Positions 59,238-64,000 of a DNA stretch of 64,000 bases are shown piece by piece. This stretch comes from Solibacter sp039934035. GTDB taxonomy: Bacteria; Acidobacteriota; Terriglobia; Bryobacterales; Bryobacteraceae. The stretch lies in contig JBDTMZ010000036.1 in NCBI GenBank assembly GCA_039934035.1, forward strand, positions 1 through 64,000, given 5' to 3'. Each line of letters starts with the position of its first letter. Positions within the stretch are counted from its first letter, which is position 1. The position numbers were made by a program, and so were the translations under genes. The notes under the pieces were generated by a model. It was given only the letters and a program-made list of their open reading frames with translations. It ran no database searches and was not told where the DNA came from.

Positions 59238-61202
59238 ATGCTGCCGCAAGAGAACATCTCCGCCTCGACTGCTCTGGGAGCCAACCCCGTGGGCGGCGGA
59301 GCCACATTCCGCCTTTGGGCGCCCCGCGCCAGTGCCGTATACCTGCACGGCACGTTCAACGGGATCCCCTTCGACAAGCTGACCGACGACCGGCTACTCA
59401 ACCAGGACGCCGGCGGATTCTGGACAGGGTTCCAGGACGGCGCACGCGACGGCAGCCCCTATAAGTTCTGGGTCGTTGGGCCCGGCTCGAGCGGCTATAA
59501 GCGCGACCCGTACGCGCGCGAGCTGGACCCGAAAGGCTTTCCGGACTGTAATTCGATCGTGCGCGACCCGTCGGTGTACCCATGGCACGATGACGGCTTC
59601 CGCACGCCCGACTTTTCGGAAGTCGTCATTTACCAGGTGCACATTGGCACGTTCGCGATTCCGAAGCCCGGTACATCCTCCACTTTCCTCGATGTCGCCG
59701 AACAGGTGAAGTATCTGGCCGATCTTGGCTGTAACATGCTTCAGCCCCTGCCCATCGACGAACAGGAAAATAATCCCGGGATGGGCTACGAGGGGGCGGA
59801 CCTCTTCTCGCCGGACTTTCCGTACATCTGTACCGATGGCGCGCAACTCGCCGCGCATCTGACGCAGATCAACAGTCTGCTGGCCGTCAAGGGCAGATCC
59901 CTTTTAAAGCTGGAGCACATTCAATCTGGCGCCAACCAGCTCAAGGTTTTGGTCGACCTTTGCCACGTCTACGGTATCGCCGTCGCACTTGACGTCGTCT
60001 ACAACCATGCCGGTGGCTTTTCTGTGGCGGGCGCTTTGGATGATAACTGCCTCTACTTTCTCGATCGGCTGAACCGCGGCAACAACAATGACAGCCTGTA
60101 TTGCACGGACCAGGATCGCGGCACGGGCGGTCTGGCGTTTGCGCTCTGGAACGACCCCGTAAGCCAGTTCCTGCTCGACAACGCCCGTTTCTATATCGAC
60201 GAGTTTCACGCGGACGGCTTTCGCTACGACGAGATCAGTACCTTGCTATCGACGAACCAGGGTAGCGGCTGGATCTTCTGTCGCAAACTCACCGATCAGA
60301 ACCGGCGCCTACGTCCGCGGCTCCTGCAAAATGCCGAGTTCTGGCCGGGTCGATTCGCGGATATCCCCAACACGGTGTACCCGATCGTGCAGTCCTCCGG
60401 CGCTGGTGGCGCTGGTTTCGACGTCGTGCAACACGACAAGCTTCGCTACGCCCTCCGGCGCGCCGTCGAAGCGGCGTCCTTCGGAACCAATGCCGGAGTG
60501 TCCATGTCCGCCATCGCCGGTGCGCTTGATCCTCCGGATCTCGACCAGGCCTGGCGCGCCGTAACCTGCATCGAGAATCACGACATCGTCAAGGCCGGAC
60601 GCGAGCGGCGCATCCCTGCACTGGGCGATGGAAATGACCACCGCTCGTGGTACGCACGCAGCCGTACTCGTACCGCCATGTCCATCCTGCTGACCGCGCC
60701 CGGCATTCCGCAGATCTTCGTGGGCCAGGAATTTCTGGAGGATCAGCCGTGGGACGAAAACCCGGGCGGGCCGAACGTGCTCGGGTGGGACCGATTGAAT
60801 GACCCGGACCACATCGCGTCAAACCATCTCGCCTTTACGCAGGACCTCATCCGGATGCGCCGCGAACGTGTCGCGCTCCGCAGCGACCAGGTGCATGCGT
60901 ATTACTGCAGTGACCGCGACCGGGTGCTCGCGTTCCATCGCTGGGTCGAAGGTGTCGGAGAGGATGTCATCATAATCGCGTCTTTCGCCGAAAGCACATT
61001 CAGGAGCTACGACGTGGGCTTCCCCTTCGGCGGATTCTGGAAAGAAATCTTCAACAGCGATGTCTACGATCATTTCGTGAACCCCATGGTGGCGGGCAAC
61101 GGCGGCGGCGTTTGGGCGAACGGTCCAGGGATGCACGGTTTTGGCGCGTCGGCGGCGGTCGTGCTCCCCGCCAACGGAGTGGTCGTATTCAAACGCGGAT
61201 GA
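59238..61202 (+). CDS. GH13 alpha-glucan branching-type enzyme
   Basis: About 654 residues from the ATG at 59,238 (MLPQENISASTALGANPVGG); the frame is open further upstream, including an ATG at 59,154. An N-terminal CBM48-like domain (FRLWAPRASAVYLHGTFNGI) precedes a GH13 barrel. Region I is D-V-V-Y-N-H-A-G. Region II is F-H-A-D-G-F-R-Y-D-E with the nucleophile Asp. Region III is Q-N-A-E-F-W-P-G with the general acid Glu. Region IV is C-I-E-N-H-D. All catalytic residues are present. The architecture matches branching enzymes and related trehalose-forming hydrolases; the substrate is an alpha-glucan. No signal peptide is seen at the chosen start. Likely glycogen metabolism. Confidence 0.85.
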   Translation: MLPQENISASTALGANPVGGGATFRLWAPRASAVYLHGTFNGIPFDKLTDDRLLNQDAGGFWTGFQDGARDGSPYKFWVVGPGSSGYKRDPYARELDPKGFPDCNSIVRDPSVYPWHDDGFRTPDFSEVVIYQVHIGTFAIPKPGTSSTFLDVAEQVKYLADLGCNMLQPLPIDEQENNPGMGYEGADLFSPDFPYICTDGAQLAAHLTQINSLLAVKGRSLLKLEHIQSGANQLKVLVDLCHVYGIAVALDVVYNHAGGFSVAGALDDNCLYFLDRLNRGNNNDSLYCTDQDRGTGGLAFALWNDPVSQFLLDNARFYIDEFHADGFRYDEISTLLSTNQGSGWIFCRKLTDQNRRLRPRLLQNAEFWPGRFADIPNTVYPIVQSSGAGGAGFDVVQHDKLRYALRRAVEAASFGTNAGVSMSAIAGALDPPDLDQAWRAVTCIENHDIVKAGRERRIPALGDGNDHRSWYARSRTRTAMSILLTAPGIPQIFVGQEFLEDQPWDENPGGPNVLGWDRLNDPDHIASNHLAFTQDLIRMRRERVALRSDQVHAYYCSDRDRVLAFHRWVEGVGEDVIIIASFAESTFRSYDVGFPFGGFWKEIFNSDVYDHFVNPMVAGNGGGVWANGPGMHGFGASAAVVLPANGVVVFKRG

Positions 61203-61402
61203 ACCATCTTACGGCCACGCATTCTTAACTATGATTATGGACATCTTCTCAGGTCGGGCAGCTTGCCACTCGGGGTGGAGCGCTGTGCTTGGCCGATCAG
61301 ATATGAGACTTTCCGTCAGCAATCTCCCGATCGCCCGCGCTCCTTCGGATATCATAAGATCTCCCGCGGAAAGAACTGGCCGGGAATCAGGAAGCGACGC
61401 AG

Positions 61403-62503
61403 ATGGCGAGAGTCACTTGTTTCATTAGTCACGCCCACGGCGAATCAGAGCTGGCTGCCCTCTTAAAGGCGCGCCTTGTTCAGGACTTTATCGGCCTCTT
61501 GGACATTTTCGTTTCTTCCGATTTCAAAAGCATCGGCGCCGGCGAAGATTGGTATTCCGCGATTATGAGCGCTGTTCGCGCCGCCGATATACATCTCGTG
61601 CTATGCAGCCAGGACTCGATCACTTCACCGTGGATTAACATCGAGCTCGGAGCAGCACTCTGCCGGCAAGAGCGAAAGATCCTGCCAGTGTGCCACACCA
61701 ACCTGCGGTGGAAGGACTTCCGGGTGCGCCCGCTTGCAGATAAACAAGGGTTTGATGCGGGCACTACGGATGGCTTGGCCTACCTCTATGCGACGGTCGC
61801 CGGCGTCTTGGGCTCGGCTGTACCGAGGGTTGATTTTGGCGCACTGGCGGTAACTATCAATGAGATTGAGGCACGCTACCTGGAAGCTAAAACCACCAAA
61901 GCCCAATCGGTGGACTGCCCTACGCCCATAAACCTTCAGGTCATGCTGCCCAAACCCCGAGTGCTCTGTGTGACCAGCGTTCGGTTCCACGAAGTGGTGC
62001 GAAAAGATCTCGACCTGATTCTGGCGGCTTTTCCGCCTGGAACCCATCACGAGATCGTCGCCGATCCGACGGTTCTCAAGGAACTCATGGCCCGAGAGAA
62101 ATTCGATATCGTCCATGTGGCCAACGAGACCTGCCCGGTTACGGGTAATCTCATTTTCACCTCCCTGGCGCCGGAAGAGAGATCTGCGGAGACGCCCTTG
62201 GAACTCCTGCCGGCCGCGATCTTTGCCCGCCTTGTGGAGGAGTGTGGGGCGGCATTGGTCGTTCTGGCAAACAATGAGACCCTGCCGCTGCTGGTGAAAG
62301 TGCTGCCCGTGACTAGTGTGGCGTTCGCCGAAGAGCCGGTGGACATACCCATGCTGATCGCATGGCTACAGACCTTCTATTCCTTGTTAAGCGGCGGCTT
62401 CTCATTGTCTGAGGCTTGCCGAAAGACCTACGCCCAGCACCAGATTCCGGTTCGACTCTATCCGAAGCTCTTCACGGAAGCGGCCGCGGTCTCAAGCCGA
62501 TAA
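61403..62503 (+). CDS. TIR-domain protein with CHAT-like C-terminal half
   Basis: 366 residues, ATG with AGGAAG upstream. Residues 1-115 are a TIR domain (ARVTCFISHAHGESELAALL; VFSSD-type strand IFVSSDFKSIGAGEDW; SPWINIELGAAL). The Glu at 81 is in the place of the catalytic Glu of NAD-cleaving TIRs. Residues about 180-360 look like a caspase-like/CHAT fold (RVLCVTSVRFHEVVRKDLDL; KFDIVHVANETC; LVVLANNETLPLLVKVLPVT; FYSLLSGGFSLSEACRKTYA). The usual G-H-G and Cys active-site motifs are replaced (VHVANET, LANNE), so this half may be an inactive sensor. It could be a cytoplasmic immune effector that destroys NAD. It is followed 166 bases later by a second related gene. Confidence 0.75.
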   Translation: MARVTCFISHAHGESELAALLKARLVQDFIGLLDIFVSSDFKSIGAGEDWYSAIMSAVRAADIHLVLCSQDSITSPWINIELGAALCRQERKILPVCHTNLRWKDFRVRPLADKQGFDAGTTDGLAYLYATVAGVLGSAVPRVDFGALAVTINEIEARYLEAKTTKAQSVDCPTPINLQVMLPKPRVLCVTSVRFHEVVRKDLDLILAAFPPGTHHEIVADPTVLKELMAREKFDIVHVANETCPVTGNLIFTSLAPEERSAETPLELLPAAIFARLVEECGAALVVLANNETLPLLVKVLPVTSVAFAEEPVDIPMLIAWLQTFYSLLSGGFSLSEACRKTYAQHQIPVRLYPKLFTEAAAVSSR

Positions 62504-62669
62504 GCGGTGCTCGCGCGGAGCCGTGTAGAATCGGGCTACCTATTTCCGAAATTCTGCTGCCGCGGCAATCCAAGGCTTTCGGTTCGAAATGCGAAGATTG
62601 GGCCAGGCCCGCGGTGAGGCGCTGTCGCTGTCGCAGTCCTGCGCAGTTCGGTTGTGATAATCTCACGCC

Positions 62670-63947
62670 ATGCCGAAATGTTTCGTGGTGATGGGTTTCG
62701 GAAAGAAAACCGATTACCCTACCGGCCGAGTGCTCGATCTCGATAAATCCTACAGATACATCATCAAGCCGGCAGCGGAGGCCGCGGGTTACGAGTGCGT
62801 CCGCGCCGACGAGATCCAGCACGCCGGCAATATCAACGTTCCCATGTACCAGCAGTTGCTTAACGCCGACGTCGTCATCGCGGACGTCTCTACGTACAAT
62901 CCGAACGCCTTCTATGAGCTTGGGGTTCGGCACGCGCTCAAGCCGTACACCACGATCACAATCGCGGAGGACAAGCTTGTTTTTCCATTCGATGTCGGCC
63001 AGATCGCCATTCGCACATACCGCCACATGGGCGAAGGAATTGATTTCGGCGAAGTCGAGCGTATGCGTAGTGAACTCGAAAAGGCGATCAGGATTGTGGG
63101 CGAACAGGCCGCCTGCGACAGTCCCGTCTATACGTTCCTTCGGGACCTGCGCCCGCCCGCCTTGGCGAAAGCGGAGGTTGAGCGTGCGCTTGCAGCCAGT
63201 GCCCCAGCCGACTCTGCGCCCCAACCGACCATCCGGACGCTGATGGATCAAGCCGACGCAGCAATAGACAAATCGGATTTCATCACGGCCAAGAGCCTCC
63301 TCGCAATTGTGAGGACTATGATGCCGATGGACAGCTACGTTGCCCAGAGGTTGGCTCTGGCGACATACAAGAGCAAGCTGCCCAACCCGGAGGCAGCCCT
63401 GAACGAAGCAGCGGTAATTCTGGAAACCTTGGCACCGGCCACGTCAACCGATACCGAGACCTTGGGCCTATATGGAGCAGTGCACAAGCTGCTCTGGGAC
63501 GCGACGGGAGTCCCCGCACACCTGGACCGGGCGATCTGGGCTCACGAGAAGGGTCTTTACGTCAAGAACGACTACTACAACGGAATCAACCTGGCATTCC
63601 TGCTCAACGTGCGGTCGGCGCTGAGTGGTTCAGAACCGGCTGAGGCGATTGCCGATTTCGTGACCGCTCGGCGGATCCGCCGCCGGGTGCTGGCGCTATG
63701 CCAAACCCTACTCGATGCAACGCCGGTGCCGCAAGGACCCGATCGGTACTGGATTAAGGCGACAATCGCGGAAGCCCATGCCGGCGTGGGCGACGACACG
63801 CGTGCCAAGGAACTGCTAGAGGACGCGAAGGCACAGCCCGGGGTCGCCAGTTGGATGATCCGGAGCACGGAAGAACGGCTTGAAAAGCTCAGGGAAATCT
63901 TGACGAAATCGCCTATGCCGCGGATCGGCCCCAGTTCCGGCGCGTGA
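62670..63947 (+). CDS. TIR/deoxyribosyltransferase-like protein with TPR/TRAFs-binding-like C-terminal half
   Basis: 425 residues. Residues 1-130 (PKCFVVMGFGKKTDYPTGRV; LLNADVVIADVSTYNPNAFY; ELGVRHAL) have the layout of nucleoside 2-deoxyribosyltransferase-like and TIR-like enzymes. N-A-F-Y-E-L-G carries the probable catalytic Glu at 83. Residues about 190-420 are all-helical repeats (MDQADAAIDKSDFITAKSLL; DRAIWAHEKGLYVKNDYYNG; RAKELLEDAKAQPGVASWMI), resembling the TRAFs-binding/DUF4071 TPR-like region. Such proteins may cleave N-glycosidic bonds of nucleotides and sense a partner through the repeats. It shares direction with the TIR-CHAT-like gene; the two may act together. Confidence 0.75.
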   Translation: MPKCFVVMGFGKKTDYPTGRVLDLDKSYRYIIKPAAEAAGYECVRADEIQHAGNINVPMYQQLLNADVVIADVSTYNPNAFYELGVRHALKPYTTITIAEDKLVFPFDVGQIAIRTYRHMGEGIDFGEVERMRSELEKAIRIVGEQAACDSPVYTFLRDLRPPALAKAEVERALAASAPADSAPQPTIRTLMDQADAAIDKSDFITAKSLLAIVRTMMPMDSYVAQRLALATYKSKLPNPEAALNEAAVILETLAPATSTDTETLGLYGAVHKLLWDATGVPAHLDRAIWAHEKGLYVKNDYYNGINLAFLLNVRSALSGSEPAEAIADFVTARRIRRRVLALCQTLLDATPVPQGPDRYWIKATIAEAHAGVGDDTRAKELLEDAKAQPGVASWMIRSTEERLEKLREILTKSPMPRIGPSSGA

Positions 63948-64000
63948 AGCCCCGCATTCCCTGGCCGTGGCAGATGCAGCGTGCACAGGCGCGGGGCTGC
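63948..64000. other. Window end, no feature
   Basis: The last 53 bases after the stop show nothing recognisable. Confidence 0.5.

Overview
The window looks like a GC-rich chromosome of an acidobacterium of the Solibacter/Bryobacter type. This is inferred from the right-hand 17 kb: a periplasmic cytochrome c-PQQ dehydrogenase with a Gly/Pro-rich insert, a secreted carboxypeptidase-regulatory-like repeat protein, an ECF sigma factor with a membrane thioredoxin partner, a haem/ankyrin/squalene-cyclase-like fusion, and a secreted adenylate-kinase-like protein. No rRNA, tRNA or CRISPR array was found.

Bases 1-25,908 are the morphogenesis half of a tailed phage or prophage with a long non-contractile tail, nearly all on the + strand. 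In order: a prohead protease-major capsid fusion (5' end outside the window), a DUF2190-like protein, head-tail connector genes, tail tube, a two-frame tail assembly chaperone with a canonical -1 slippery heptamer, tape measure, minor tail proteins, a fibre adaptor, a glucosaminidase-type lysin, a tail-tip/hub fusion, a TIM-barrel tail protein and a repeat-rich fibre. One low-GC gene (17.3-18.7 kb) lies antisense inside the tail module and looks like a moron. Terminase, portal, integrase and attachment sites are not in view.

Bases 25.9-46.8 kb are a defence and toxin-antitoxin island. A McrBC pair with an EVE/PUA-like N-terminal region starts 65 bp after the last phage gene. A second, different McrBC-like pair follows (29.9-32.9 kb) and is repeated about 12.09 kb downstream (42.0-45.0 kb). 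The repeat begins inside the 3' end of the first mcrC, so copy 2 is preceded by an orphan mcrC tail. In copy 2 the Walker B glutamate codon of the motor gene is an amber stop, while its nuclease gene is intact. Between the copies lie a metallophosphoesterase, an AbiEi-HipA fusion divergent from a DUF6088 regulator with palindromic operators between them, a DUF2281/DUF5678 protein with a retropepsin-like protease, a DUF2924 gene with a wrecked serine recombinase, and a DUF433/DUF5615 toxin-antitoxin pair. Fragments of the same gene families (inverted phosphoesterase start, inverted DUF5615 tail, frameshifted HTH gene, ankyrin piece) show repeated rearrangement.

Bases 46.8-61.2 kb carry ordinary chromosomal genes: glyoxalase-fold protein, PQQ dehydrogenase, surface repeat protein, sigma factor operon, barrel protein, adenylate-kinase-like protein and a GH13 glucan-branching-type enzyme. 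The right end (61.4-63.9 kb) has two adjacent genes with NAD/nucleoside-enzyme-like N-terminal domains: a TIR protein with a CHAT-like C-terminal half, and a TIR/deoxyribosyltransferase-like protein with a TPR/TRAFs-binding-like C-terminal half. They form a candidate immune or signalling pair.
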